Source: Syntrophales bacterium (GTDB taxonomy: Bacteria > Desulfobacterota > Syntrophia > Syntrophales > PHBD01). Taken from it: a stretch of 64,000 bases of DNA. The DNA is taken from NCBI GenBank assembly GCA_035363115.1, contig DAOSEM010000007.1, forward strand, positions 62,001 to 126,000. Direction: 5' to 3'. The translations under genes were made by a program, and so were the position numbers. Below are positions 26,975 to 35,618 of this stretch, one piece after another (positions within the stretch are counted from its first letter, which is position 1; each line of letters begins with the position of its first letter). The notes below the pieces were generated by a model. The model did no database searches. It was not told the origin of the DNA and worked only from the letters and a program-made list of their open reading frames with translations.

Positions 26975-28740
26975 AGCGATTGATTGAGGGACTACTCGTC
27001 GTTTTCTTTGTACTGGCCGTCCTTCTGCCTGGAGGAAATGCCGCCGATCCAGCTGTATTGGAAGGCATCACATTCGATCATCCGACCGGGAAGGAGCGGG
27101 TCAATATCCTGGTATCGAAACCCGCTTCATTCACAGTGGAGGAACGGGATGGAAACATTGTGCGAATTCGGCTGGAAGGGGCTTCCGTGCCGGACAAGCT
27201 CAAACGGACCCATGGAGCTGGAGAATTAGACAACATCAAGAGTATTGTTGCTGACGGCAAAGGATCAGGGAGCCGAAGCTGGGTCGCCGTGGATGTCAGC
27301 CTGAAGGAGCGGGTACCGTTCGTCGTCAGGCAGAGCAGTCGTTCTATACTTGTAGATTTCAATGTGACCACGCTGGCGCTCGCGAAGCCTGCCGCACCGG
27401 TTGTAAAGCCTTCCGTGCCGGTCGTAAAGCCGTCCGCCTCGACGAAAACGCCGGTAGTTTCCAGCAAGGCGCTTCTTCTCGGGCAGGCACCGGCGGAAAC
27501 CAAACCGGTACAGGTCGCAAAATCTTACGACCTGGATGCAGCGGACGGGGAAAAAGCGAAATACACCGGCCAGAGAATTTCCATCGATTTCCAGGACGCG
27601 AACATCCGTTCCGTCTTTCGTCTCCTTTCCGAAGTGAGCGGGAAAAACATCGTTTCGGCAGAGGACATCAAGGGGAGCGTTACCATTACCCTGAAGAATG
27701 TTCCCTGGGATCAGGCCCTGGATACGATTCTTTCCCTGAACAGCCTGACGAAAAGGGAATCGGGTGACGTTATCTCCATCATAACCCAGGATAAACTGAA
27801 AAAAGAAACAGCCGACAGGAAGGCCATCGAAGACGAACAGAGAAAATCGGAACTGGCCCGCAAGGAAGAAGAACAGAAACAGCTCGTCGAGAAGGGTCGG
27901 CTGCGGCAAGTGTCCATTGAAGCGAAGATCATCGAGACGACGGACAGTTTCATCCGGAATCTGGGCGTTCAATGGGCGGCCGGTGGCACCGGTCTGGGAG
28001 GTGCAAACAGTTATCCTTATGGTGCGGCAGGAGGAACCAACCCGTCCCTGCTGAATTCTCTCGTGACCACTCCGCCCACGGGGATAGGCCTTACCAGTGA
28101 GGCCCTGGCTGTGAATTTCCTGCCCATGGCCTCAACCATAACATCTCCGACGCTCGGCATCGTCCTGGGAAGCTCCAAGGCGGTTCTGGACGTGCAGCTC
28201 GCCGCCAGTGAAACAATCAGTGAGACCCGTATCATATCTTCTCCGAAAATAACGACGATGGATAATGTCAAGGCCATTATCAAGCAGGGTGAGGATGTAC
28301 CGTACGTGACACCGGCATCCTCCACAAGTCCGGCCACGGTATCCTTCAAGGAAGCAGTCCTGAAGCTGGAGGTGAAACCCCGTTTGACGCCGGATGGAAA
28401 GATATCGATGGAGATCAAGGCGTCCAACGACTATGCAGACTACGCTAGGGCCGCAAGCCTGCAGAACAACCCACCGATCAACAAGAGCGAGATCGAGTCC
28501 ACGGTTGTCGTGAGAGACGGCGATACGATCGTCATTGGTGGAATCATGAAAACCACGGACACGGAGGCCGTAACGGGGGTTCCATGGATCCATAAGATCC
28601 CTGTTCTGGGCTGGCTTTTCAAGACGGAAGACATCACGAAGAAGAAAACGCAGTTGCTTATCTTTGTCACGCCAAAGATCATCAATTCGACGGATACAGC
28701 GGTTTTTGCCGAGCCGGCGTTGATGTCAGCGGAAGGATAG
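26971..28740 (+). CDS. pilQ: Type IV pilus secretin PilQ
   Basis: A 589-residue outer-membrane secretin through which the pilus exits. A signal peptide (about residues 1-24, ending GGNAA) is followed by one AMIN peptidoglycan-binding domain, a Pro/Val-rich linker, an STN/N1 domain (RISIDFQDANIRSVFRLLSEVSG) and the secretin core. The core shows VSIEAKIIETTDSFIRNLGVQW, LKLEVKPRLTPDGKISMEI and IPVLGWLFKTEDITKKKTQL. It is short for PilQ because it has only one AMIN domain. A strong terminator follows. Confidence 0.95.
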   Translation: MKRLIEGLLVVFFVLAVLLPGGNAADPAVLEGITFDHPTGKERVNILVSKPASFTVEERDGNIVRIRLEGASVPDKLKRTHGAGELDNIKSIVADGKGSGSRSWVAVDVSLKERVPFVVRQSSRSILVDFNVTTLALAKPAAPVVKPSVPVVKPSASTKTPVVSSKALLLGQAPAETKPVQVAKSYDLDAADGEKAKYTGQRISIDFQDANIRSVFRLLSEVSGKNIVSAEDIKGSVTITLKNVPWDQALDTILSLNSLTKRESGDVISIITQDKLKKETADRKAIEDEQRKSELARKEEEQKQLVEKGRLRQVSIEAKIIETTDSFIRNLGVQWAAGGTGLGGANSYPYGAAGGTNPSLLNSLVTTPPTGIGLTSEALAVNFLPMASTITSPTLGIVLGSSKAVLDVQLAASETISETRIISSPKITTMDNVKAIIKQGEDVPYVTPASSTSPATVSFKEAVLKLEVKPRLTPDGKISMEIKASNDYADYARAASLQNNPPINKSEIESTVVVRDGDTIVIGGIMKTTDTEAVTGVPWIHKIPVLGWLFKTEDITKKKTQLLIFVTPKIINSTDTAVFAEPALMSAEG

Positions 28741-28773
28741 ACGGACGCGCAGAACAGAACCTGGAGACATGGG

Positions 28774-28815
28774 AAGCCCCTCCCTGCATAATTGCTCGGG
28801 GAGGGGCTTTCTCTT
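28774..28815 (+). terminator. Intrinsic terminator of pilMNOPQ
   Basis: A perfect 11-bp stem, AAGCCCCTCCC (28774-28784) with GGGAGGGGCTT (28799-28809), has a 14-base loop and is followed by TCTCTTG. It starts 34 bases after the pilQ stop. Confidence 0.8.
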
Positions 28816-28819
28816 GTAC

Positions 28820-28905
28820 GCCCAGAATGGCCGCACTCATGCGGGTGCAAGTCCCGCCGCAAGTTGATCACAGCGAGCGAAGAGAAGCGCAACTGGGTAG
28901 TGTCA
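28820..28905 (+). other. Possible group II intron domain I relic
   Basis: The segment around GCGGGTGCAAGTCCCGC (28841-28857) folds as a hairpin presenting GTGCAAGTC, a conserved element of bacterial group II intron domain I. It is followed by GAGCGAAGAGAAGCGCAAC, which also has intron flavour. No intron-encoded reverse transcriptase or domain V is recognisable nearby, so at most this is a decayed fragment. Confidence 0.3.
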
Positions 28906-29165
28906 AGAATCTTTCGCTTTTATCATTGCAGTGCCCACCGGGGTTTAGATTGCCTCCACAAGGTCGATGGCTTGATCCACGTCCTGTACTTGGAGTAGAT
29001 CCGTTCATTGATGGGTGCGCGCACCGCAATGCGCAATGATGAATGGCGGAATGGAGGATGGAGGCATTCCCGGAGCGTGCAGAAAACAAGGGGCTCCAGA
29101 CAATCGAGAGGGAATCTTCCTTTATCCGAGCGGTTTCAGTAGATGGAGGACCCAAGAATTATAAA

Positions 29166-29200
29166 GAAAGGGGACAGACTCGACGTGTCTGTCCCCTTTC
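29166..29200 (-). repeat. 14-bp palindrome, candidate pilY1 terminator or REP-like repeat
   Basis: GAAAGGGGACAGAC (29166-29179) and GTCTGTCCCCTTTC (29187-29200) form a perfect stem around a 7-base loop. On the minus strand it lies 49 bases after the pilY1 stop and is followed by TTTAT, so it can end that transcript. The AAAGGGGACAG core is also typical of dispersed palindromic repeats, which cannot be tested within one window. Confidence 0.6.
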
Positions 29201-29248
29201 ATGGGTTTGGCTATTGACTCCCGAATCCGCTCTTCGCTAGGCGGATCG

Positions 29249-32200
29249 CTATTGCAGGCGCCGGTCCCTCCAGTAGAGCATGTTCGTTCGATTGGATGGC
29301 GACACGGGGTTGATGTCAGCACGCATCGTGCTGGCACCCGTTCCGGCACCTCCGCTGACGGTCACGTAGAGATCCGGCACCGGCGACGATCCCGGCTTCA
29401 GGGAGATGACCGGTGCGGAGGGGATCCCCACGCCGAGCGTGACACTGCGGGCTGTTCCCGTACTGGTCGTCAGGGCCGCACCACCCGTCGTATAGTTCAC
29501 GCCATAGAGTTTTGCTGTCCCAGCCTGTGAGCAGAGATCGCTCCCGATCGGAGGTGTATAGGATGTGAAATAAACAACGCCTCCATAGACCGTGGGGTCG
29601 GCCAGCATCTTTTCACCCTGGCCGGCGAGGTTGATGTACCACCCTTTCTTTGTGGTCGAGGCGGTGTCGTAGGTTCCTGTTGTAATATTTTCAAGGTCAT
29701 TGATCGAGTATGATGTCGTCCGGTCATTGTCCTTAAGGCCGAAGAATTTTTCCTGAGCGTTGGACGCCGTCGGATCCGACTTGTCACCCGTGCCCCAGTA
29801 TATCCACAAGTTGTTCTGCTTGTCTTTCGCGACGGCGGGACTCGTGAAAATGGGTCGTATGGTACCGGTAGAGGCGGCAAAGAGATAACCTCCCGACCAG
29901 CTCGATGTCGTGCAGTAGGGATTGCTGGCGAGATCCGCAGCAGAGCACATCTTGAATCGCCACATGCTTCCACCAAGGTCTCCAATGTAAACTGTATCGA
30001 TGAAGTTGTCATTGTCCGTATCGGCAATGGCCGGAGGGGCCGGGAGGCTGTAATTCATGTTCGTATTGTCCGACCGGGTGTAGCTCCACAGGACGGTACC
30101 GTCCGCCAGGTCAATAATGTAAAACCCCTTGCCCCGGGGATCGCAGGTTCCGCCGCCGGCGCACTCGGAGGCATTGTAGCCGGCTCCGATGAAACCCACC
30201 CATTTTTCGTTCCCCAGGATACTGACCCGTCCGATCTGCATGCGGCTCCAGGGATCTCCCAGGTACGGCGCCTGGGTGCTGGAAGGCATGATGCGCCACA
30301 GGTATGTCGGGGTTAGCGGATTGGTTACGTTCAAGGCATAGAATCCGCAATAGTTGGAGTATGTCGTGCTGTATGTGGAATTGAAGCCGGTGTCACAGGA
30401 AGCGGATGAACTCCAGAGGGTTGTGCTTCCGCCCCTGCCCAGGCCGAAGACGAGGATGCTCTTCCAGTCGGTGGATGTCTTGCTGGTGCCGTCACCGCTA
30501 CCGGTCCAGTACTCGGATACGGTTACCTGCCCGTCCACGTAATAGGCATGGGCCAGCAGCGTGGGATGGGTTGAATGGGCAAGCGACTTGAGTCGGTACA
30601 GGAAATTGGGAGGGATGAAGCTCCACGCCTCCTCACCGTCACTTGTCTTAAATGCATGCATCTGGGCGTCATTGGCGCCGGCGAGGATGACCCGGTTCCC
30701 GATGGCGGAGGTCCTGGCGTGGCTCGATCGAAACGCGGAAAACGCGTTGTTGGCGTCTCGGGTGTCATTAAAAAAGGATGACGGCGTGCTGATGGTGATC
30801 GGGTTGGAGCGGAACACGTCCCCGAGTTTCCAGTAATCGAAGTTGTAAGCGGATTCGCCGCGCAGATATCCTACGATCATGTTCCGTTCGGCATCGGAAT
30901 CGGCGTTGAAATAGCTTCTGGCAATGCTCGTCGTGAAGGCTGTCAGGGCTCCTCCCACGTACGTATACATGGTCCGGGTGTCGGCCCCCCGGGACTGGAG
31001 AATGGTGCCCGCGTTCCAGACCACGCTGCCGACACTTCCGTCGGTATTGATGTTGTATTTCCTCAGGTGCCCGAGCCAGAAGGGATCGTTTGTCACGGGC
31101 TGGAAGGAGCCTTCATAGATGAAATTCTCGTCCTGCGTCCGGGTCGACTGGACGGAGGCCTGGGAGAAGGAATAGGTTGCCTCGCGAATGATCGTGAAGG
31201 CCGCCTTCAGGGCTGAGGAGAGCTCAGCCGGGTTCGAAGCGATGAAGGCATACCCGGAGAGGGACAGTTCCCCGGGGTCGTTGGGGGAGTAGTAATGGCC
31301 CTCTTCACCCGTCAGGGTATGGTAACAGATTGAATTCGCTGCATTGTAATCCGCCGTGGCCAGGCACTGGCTGCCGCTGGTGACCGTAACGGCCGTACAC
31401 GGGGATGTCACCTCGGTATAGGCCGTCGGGTTCCCTGTATTGGTTGCCTGGGGGTTGTCTGTGCCTCCGAGGTAGGCGGCCCAGTTCAAGGTGTTTTTGA
31501 GGAAGTGGGGCATGGCGGCTCCAAAGCCGATTACGAAGGTGCGGTAGCCGGCGGCGGAAAGCGCCCGTGCTTTTTCCACGAAGGCCCGCCGACGCTTGTA
31601 CTGATCCACCTGGTTTTCCTGGCCATTGCCGCTGCAGGCAAAGGTGTCGGCACCGTCGGTGATCAGGATGGCGAACTTCGAGCGGCATAGAGCCGCGCTG
31701 TCGGTGTTTTTGTGGTAGTCAAGGTATGACTTGGCTTCTGTCAGGGCGCCTGCCAGTGGTGTGCCGCCTGTGGCGGTGGCCCCGGAGATGGTCGAACTTG
31801 ATCCGACATCGGTGGTTGAGCAGCTCGAAGTTTTGCCGCAATAGATGGAGCTGTACTTGGTGTCGATGGTCTTCAGGACCATGTTGCAGCCGCTTGAGTA
31901 GCTCCCGCTTTCATCGGATCCGCAATTGTAATAGCGCATGTACCCGAGCCGGATTCCCAGACTGTTTGAGTCCTGAAGGTTGATGTACGTGTCGTTGTTG
32001 TCGTCCAGGATTTCAAATAGCCCCCGCTTGGCGATGGAAAGGCGGCTGCAGTTGGTTGTATAACCAGTATGGCTGGTCTTGTAGAAAGCCCCGTCACAAT
32101 TCGTTGTTCCGTATTTGGGGACATTCGTCGTACTGATCGTGCACTTTATGAGGCCTGCAGCGGGATCGTTATAGAACGGCCCGTCGGAGGAACAGCTGGC

Positions 32201-32386
32201 TGCATACATGTATTCTCCGGCGGCCGCCCAGTTCATGCTTCCCGAAAGGTCGAGAACGATCAGTGCGTCCGGCGCCAGGGAGGTGAACAGAGCGGACTCG
32301 TCCGCCTCATCCTCCTGGGCGTTTGCCGTCAACGGCAGGACCAGGCAAACAAACAACATCAATAGAAAACAAGCCGAACGCTTCAT
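29249..32386 (-). CDS. pilY1: PilY1-like type IV pilus adhesin/biogenesis protein
   Basis: A 1045-residue secreted protein. A signal peptide (about 1-23, ending TANA) precedes a von Willebrand A domain whose metal site DLSGSM starts at D46 and has the DxSxS form. It includes VIGFGAAMPHFLKNTLNWAAYLGG. The C-terminal half is the PilY1 beta-propeller, with IPPNFLYRLKSLAH, YIIDLADGTVLWSYTR and a calcium-loop motif DTDNDNFIDTVYIGDLGG. PilY1 proteins sit at the pilus tip, promote pilus extension and mediate surface sensing. Many cysteines suggest disulfides; a DsbC-like gene heads the operon. The ribosome site ggaggag precedes ATG 32386. Confidence 0.92.
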   Translation of the reverse strand: MKRSACFLLMLFVCLVLPLTANAQEDEADESALFTSLAPDALIVLDLSGSMNWAAAGEYMYAASCSSDGPFYNDPAAGLIKCTISTTNVPKYGTTNCDGAFYKTSHTGYTTNCSRLSIAKRGLFEILDDNNDTYINLQDSNSLGIRLGYMRYYNCGSDESGSYSSGCNMVLKTIDTKYSSIYCGKTSSCSTTDVGSSSTISGATATGGTPLAGALTEAKSYLDYHKNTDSAALCRSKFAILITDGADTFACSGNGQENQVDQYKRRRAFVEKARALSAAGYRTFVIGFGAAMPHFLKNTLNWAAYLGGTDNPQATNTGNPTAYTEVTSPCTAVTVTSGSQCLATADYNAANSICYHTLTGEEGHYYSPNDPGELSLSGYAFIASNPAELSSALKAAFTIIREATYSFSQASVQSTRTQDENFIYEGSFQPVTNDPFWLGHLRKYNINTDGSVGSVVWNAGTILQSRGADTRTMYTYVGGALTAFTTSIARSYFNADSDAERNMIVGYLRGESAYNFDYWKLGDVFRSNPITISTPSSFFNDTRDANNAFSAFRSSHARTSAIGNRVILAGANDAQMHAFKTSDGEEAWSFIPPNFLYRLKSLAHSTHPTLLAHAYYVDGQVTVSEYWTGSGDGTSKTSTDWKSILVFGLGRGGSTTLWSSSASCDTGFNSTYSTTYSNYCGFYALNVTNPLTPTYLWRIMPSSTQAPYLGDPWSRMQIGRVSILGNEKWVGFIGAGYNASECAGGGTCDPRGKGFYIIDLADGTVLWSYTRSDNTNMNYSLPAPPAIADTDNDNFIDTVYIGDLGGSMWRFKMCSAADLASNPYCTTSSWSGGYLFAASTGTIRPIFTSPAVAKDKQNNLWIYWGTGDKSDPTASNAQEKFFGLKDNDRTTSYSINDLENITTGTYDTASTTKKGWYINLAGQGEKMLADPTVYGGVVYFTSYTPPIGSDLCSQAGTAKLYGVNYTTGGAALTTSTGTARSVTLGVGIPSAPVISLKPGSSPVPDLYVTVSGGAGTGASTMRADINPVSPSNRTNMLYWRDRRLQ

Positions 32387-32400
32387 GGGTCTCCTCCGGT

Positions 32401-32889
32401 CTAACGGTGCATCAGGCTGATCTCCACCGGGCCATAGCCGAGGCCGATCCCGACCGTGACGGTAGAGTTGTAGGTGGTGTTCCTTCCGGTAATATCGACA
32501 TTAAAACGGGCCTGTCCCCACTGTTGCCCTCCACCGATCGCAAACCCTGCCATGGGGATGATGGAGGGGCCCGAAGTGGGTGAAACCGCGGCTCCGATGG
32601 AATAGAAGGAATTCGGGTCGTTGCTCGAGTCCACCTGGGTGCTGGACGTCGTTGCCGACAGGTTTTCCGGGTCGAAGGTCTGCATGAGCCGGTGGATCCC
32701 TGTTTCCACGGCGGCAAGGGCTTTCTTGTCCCCGACGGTCATCGCGCTGGTCCTCAAATCCCCCGTGGACAGGTGGATGACCAGCATGCCGATGGCCAAA
32801 AGGATCAGGCAGGCCATAATGGCCGCCACCATTGCAAACCCGCGTTCTGACGGAAAATATTGCCGATGCTTCGAATCAGTTGGCAGCAT
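32401..32889 (-). CDS. pilX: PilX-like minor pilin assembly protein
   Basis: A 162-residue protein with a short basic leader, then RGFAMVAAIMACLILLAIGM, the hydrophobic N-terminal helix of the PilX_N type that lacks the Glu5 of classical pilins. The C-terminal part is beta-rich without recognisable motifs. I start it at ATG 32889, which has TCCGAGGAACC just upstream, rather than at 32922. It overlaps the pilW end by 14 bases and is followed by pilY1, the usual pilX-pilY1 order. Confidence 0.8.
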   Translation of the reverse strand: MLPTDSKHRQYFPSERGFAMVAAIMACLILLAIGMLVIHLSTGDLRTSAMTVGDKKALAAVETGIHRLMQTFDPENLSATTSSTQVDSSNDPNSFYSIGAAVSPTSGPSIIPMAGFAIGGGQQWGQARFNVDITGRNTTYNSTVTVGIGLGYGPVEISLMHR

Positions 32890-33601
32890 GGTTCCTCGGA
32901 GTAACACTGGTTGAGTAGACAAGGCGTCTCCTCTGGTTCGTCATGGGATCGATTTCCGCCGTCTCCACTGCCAGCGTGATGTCGATCCTCCGGATGTTCG
33001 GGATATCCGCCGGGAAACTGGTCAGTTCGGTTCCGCTCCCGTTGAAATAGCGGAAAATAGGGATATCGACGCCCGCGTCGTACGCGCCGTTTCCGTTCAC
33101 GTCATTGATGACCCGGACCGTCCGAGGGCGGCCGCTGGCCGCGGTTTCTCCTAGAAACGGCTGTGCAGAGCCGCTGCAGTTGGTTGCCCTGGTGATATAC
33201 TGGTTGGCCGCATCATAGACGTAGGCGATGGTTTCGTTGGGATCCGTATTGTTGTTGTTCGTGATGACGGAGTTCTCGTTGATGTCCATCTGGATCGTCA
33301 TGAGATTGTTCGTTGCCGCCTGGATTCCCTGGTAGGTCTGGTTTCCACTCGCACTGAAGCAGTTGCCCGGGTCAACCCAGAGGTTCGTGACAACATTCGG
33401 GTTGTACGAAGCCATGCGAATCTCCATTGCCATCAGCTCCAGGGCGGCGCGGGCGTCCTGCTGGGCCGTCACCTTCCGCTCGATCCCCTGGGTGGATCGC
33501 TGTGCGGTGTTGATCGCCCCGTAGATCGCCATCATGAGGATGACGGCGATGACCAACGTGATCAGCAATTCGATGAGGGTAAACCCTTTCTGGCCTCTCA
33601 T
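32876..33601 (-). CDS. pilW: Prepilin-type minor pilin PilW-like
   Basis: A 241-residue protein with the prepilin peptidase site QKG/FTLIELLITLVIAVILMM, including Glu5 of the mature protein. A globular region (TYQGIQAATNNLMTIQMD and later VRVINDVNGNGAYDAG) follows, as in PilW-family minor pilins. The ATG at 33601 forms an ATGA overlap with the pilV stop and has agagggg upstream; GTG 33613 is a less likely alternative. It probably belongs to the tip complex with PilV, PilX and PilY1. Confidence 0.87.
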   Translation of the reverse strand: MRGQKGFTLIELLITLVIAVILMMAIYGAINTAQRSTQGIERKVTAQQDARAALELMAMEIRMASYNPNVVTNLWVDPGNCFSASGNQTYQGIQAATNNLMTIQMDINENSVITNNNNTDPNETIAYVYDAANQYITRATNCSGSAQPFLGETAASGRPRTVRVINDVNGNGAYDAGVDIPIFRYFNGSGTELTSFPADIPNIRRIDITLAVETAEIDPMTNQRRRLVYSTSVTPRNHAAN

Positions 33602-34038
33602 ACGCTTGGACACCCCTCTGGGAATCGGAATTTTTCCTGCCGTGTGACCACCAGGCTTTCTGAGATTCCGGTCTGGTTGATCGGCCAGGTTACCCTGACC
33701 GTTACCCGCCAGACTCCGGTCCCGATGCTGGTGATCGTCGTGGTTACCGTGTACGTGGCGTCCCCGGCGATTGTTCCGGCCATGCCGCTGGTTTTGACCG
33801 CTGTGGTCGTGGTTCCCGTTGCCACGGCATTACAGGGATTCATGATCCAGGTTTCACGGGTGTCCATCTCCTTGTAGAGAACCTCCGCCGCCCGACCCAG
33901 GAAATCGGATCGCCCCACGGTTCTCCATGCTGAGGGTTGCAGGGACAGAATGGCCAGAACTCCGATGGTGGTCAGGAAAATGGCGATGATGACCTCCGGG
34001 AGGCCGATCCCCCGCTCATTGCGTCGCAAACTGGACAT
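33598..34038 (-). CDS. pilV: Prepilin-type minor pilin PilV-like
   Basis: A 146-residue prepilin with cleavage expected in NERG/IGLPEVIIAIFLTTIGVLAI; Glu5 is present. The segment GRAAEVLYKEMDTRETWI is typical of PilV/GspI-like minor pilins. It overlaps the fimT-like gene by 23 bases and pilW by four bases, so the minor pilins are translationally linked. Confidence 0.85.
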   Translation of the reverse strand: MSSLRRNERGIGLPEVIIAIFLTTIGVLAILSLQPSAWRTVGRSDFLGRAAEVLYKEMDTRETWIMNPCNAVATGTTTTAVKTSGMAGTIAGDATYTVTTTITSIGTGVWRVTVRVTWPINQTGISESLVVTRQEKFRFPEGCPSV

Positions 34039-34525
34039 AGTTCTTTCCTGTAATGTTTACTACGATCTGCGCCGTGGACCCGCGACTGTTTACAAGCGAC
34101 ACATTCCCGGCCGAGGCCGTCCCTCTTGGCAGAAATGTGATGGTCGTGCCCCCGATACCGAAATTGGCGGCCGTGAGGCGGATATCCGAGCCGAAGAATG
34201 TTGGAGTCTTGACTTTTGCTCCCGGAGAGATCGTGTATTGATTGCCGGACACATCGAAGTTGATCGTATGGTTCTGGCTTCCCTTGATGGCGTTTTCCCT
34301 TGCCGCGGAGAAATCCGAGGCAATCTCGCGGGCAGCAGCCCGGAGATTGGAATTTGTGACATAACGCTGCCAGGAATACCCCGCAATAGCCGCCAGTGTG
34401 CCGATGATGGCAATGACGATCAGGAGCTCGGCGAGACTGAACCCTCTGGGATTGAAACCTCCGCCAGTGCTCCCGAATGGTTGTGCCTGGCAACCGGATG
34501 ATCTTTGCCGATGTAACGGTGTCAT
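34016..34525 (-). CDS. fimT: FimT/GspH-like minor pilin
   Basis: A 169-residue prepilin. The leader before NPRG/FSLAELLIVIAIIGTLAAIAG is long (about 27 residues). The helix is followed by the GspH/FimT pattern with LRAAAREIASDFSAARENAIKGSQ and a beta-rich C-terminus. The start forms an ATGA overlap with the DsbC-like gene. The ribosome site is weak (cgaagaa), consistent with coupled translation. Confidence 0.87.
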   Translation of the reverse strand: MTPLHRQRSSGCQAQPFGSTGGGFNPRGFSLAELLIVIAIIGTLAAIAGYSWQRYVTNSNLRAAAREIASDFSAARENAIKGSQNHTINFDVSGNQYTISPGAKVKTPTFFGSDIRLTAANFGIGGTTITFLPRGTASAGNVSLVNSRGSTAQIVVNITGKNYVQFATQ

Positions 34526-35319
34526 TTCTTCGAATCCAGCTTTTTCATCAGTTCATCTTTCGGTACGGCCCCGGGAATAACCGAGCCGTCCTGGAAAATC
34601 AATGTGGGGGTTCCAAAGTCAAAAGATTGAGCAAACTGGAGATTCTTTTCCAGTTCATCCATCGTGCAGTCCGTCCGGGGTATTTCTTTTTTTTCAAAGA
34701 CTTCATCCAGCATTTTCAAAGAGCGGTTGCAGAGGATGCTCTTGGATTTCCAGTAGGCATCCTTGTGCATGGGGAGTGGCAGAAGCTTGATGAGAAAAGC
34801 CACATCCTGCCTTTCGTTTACGATCTGATGCAGAGTCTTGTGAAGGGAGGAACAGAACGGGCAGTCGGGATCCGTAAATACGATCACTTTCTTTGTTGCC
34901 TTTGCATTTCCCATCCATAAAGCATTGTCCAGGGGGATCTTGGCAACATCAACCCGGAACTGATCCTGAATCGCGTTTTTCGATATCAGACTGAGATTGG
35001 TCATGCTGTGGGCATCGAACATCGATCCTGCGAGGATGAAATTTTTCGTATAATCCAGATAAACAATCTGCGGATTCATTTTGCTGCCGAGTGCGATTTC
35101 GCAGAAGCCGTCCACCGGACTTTTTCGATTTGAAAGGATGGACACGCCGCCCGGTGCAATCTTGTCAAAAATATCATGCAAAGCAGCTTCCGTCATAGAC
35201 GAACAGGGGTCTTTTATCGCTGGTTTGCCTTGGCCGTTTACCTGAGCGGGCAGACTGAAAACGAGTACCAGAAGAATCAACGGGACAAATCGCTTCATGA
35301 TCCGCTCAAACGATGTCAT
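34522..35319 (-). CDS. Periplasmic DsbC-like thiol:disulfide interchange protein
   Basis: A 265-residue exported protein. After the signal peptide (RFVPLILLVLVFSLPAQVNG) comes an N-terminal DsbC/G-like dimerisation region. A thioredoxin fold follows with TDPDCPFCSSLH (cysteines C153 and C156) and the cis-proline segment FGTPTLIFQDG. DsbC proteins rearrange wrong disulfides in the periplasm. Heading the minor pilin/pilY1 operon, it probably serves the cysteine-rich PilY1 (inference). I prefer ATG 35319 because AAGGAG lies seven bases upstream; ATG 35325 is possible. It is the first gene behind the c-di-GMP riboswitch. Confidence 0.85.
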   Translation of the reverse strand: MTSFERIMKRFVPLILLVLVFSLPAQVNGQGKPAIKDPCSSMTEAALHDIFDKIAPGGVSILSNRKSPVDGFCEIALGSKMNPQIVYLDYTKNFILAGSMFDAHSMTNLSLISKNAIQDQFRVDVAKIPLDNALWMGNAKATKKVIVFTDPDCPFCSSLHKTLHQIVNERQDVAFLIKLLPLPMHKDAYWKSKSILCNRSLKMLDEVFEKKEIPRTDCTMDELEKNLQFAQSFDFGTPTLIFQDGSVIPGAVPKDELMKKLDSKK

Positions 35320-35349
35320 TTGCATGCTCCTTGATCTCCTTTAGGGGGG

Positions 35350-35447
35350 GGATATGATTGAAATCAAATAAATATTCTCATATCCAAACGGCAAAATCAA
35401 GAAGCGTATCCACAAACGAATCGGCCTTTTCGGTTTGTTTCAGGCCG
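35350..35447 (-). promoter_or_regulatory. Candidate expression-platform hairpins between riboswitch and first gene
   Basis: On the minus strand CGGCCT/AGGCCG (35422-35447) forms a 6-bp hairpin followed by ATTCGTTTGT, a weak terminator. GGATATG/CATATCC (35350-35356 with 35379-35385) forms a 7-bp hairpin just before the C-rich tract and ribosome site. Either could transduce ligand binding; the sequence alone does not decide. Confidence 0.3.
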
Positions 35448-35519
35448 CGGCTTGAAGGGCGATTGGCAGGGTTTCCGGACAGCCGTCGGGAATACCCCGG
35501 GGTTGGAAAGATGTTGTTG

Positions 35520-35618
35520 ACTGCTGTCGCCCGGCAACCCTGCCACCATATCCTTTTCAAGACGTAGGCCGCTGGTTTTGCGTCCTGCCCTTTCGGGCAG
35601 TTTGCCTCTTCAGGCAGT
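35520..35618 (-). promoter_or_regulatory. c-di-GMP-I (GEMM) riboswitch
   Basis: The minus strand reads GGCAAAC (35606-35600), then a GC-rich stem closed by a GAAA tetraloop (TGCCCGAAAGGGCA), GGACGCAAAACC, GCGGCCTACG, and finally GGTGGCAGGGTTGCCG ending near 35532. This is the full order of conserved GEMM-I elements (compare V. cholerae Vc2): the ligand-binding GGCAAAC and GGACGCAAA joints, the tetraloop and its receptor, and the second P3 hairpin. An outer ACTGC/GCAGT pairing may form P1. About 200 bases downstream begins the DsbC-like/minor pilin/pilY1 operon, so c-di-GMP probably controls pilus tip assembly. Confidence 0.9.

Larger units (their letters stand above)
28816..29248 (+). other. 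Non-coding gap between convergent pilQ and pilY1
   Basis: About 430 bases without a convincing gene. Short open frames occur on both strands but have no ribosome sites and no family resemblance. It holds the intron-like segment near its left end and a long perfect palindrome near its right end. The middle (28906-29160) looks like degraded sequence of unknown origin. Confidence 0.6.
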
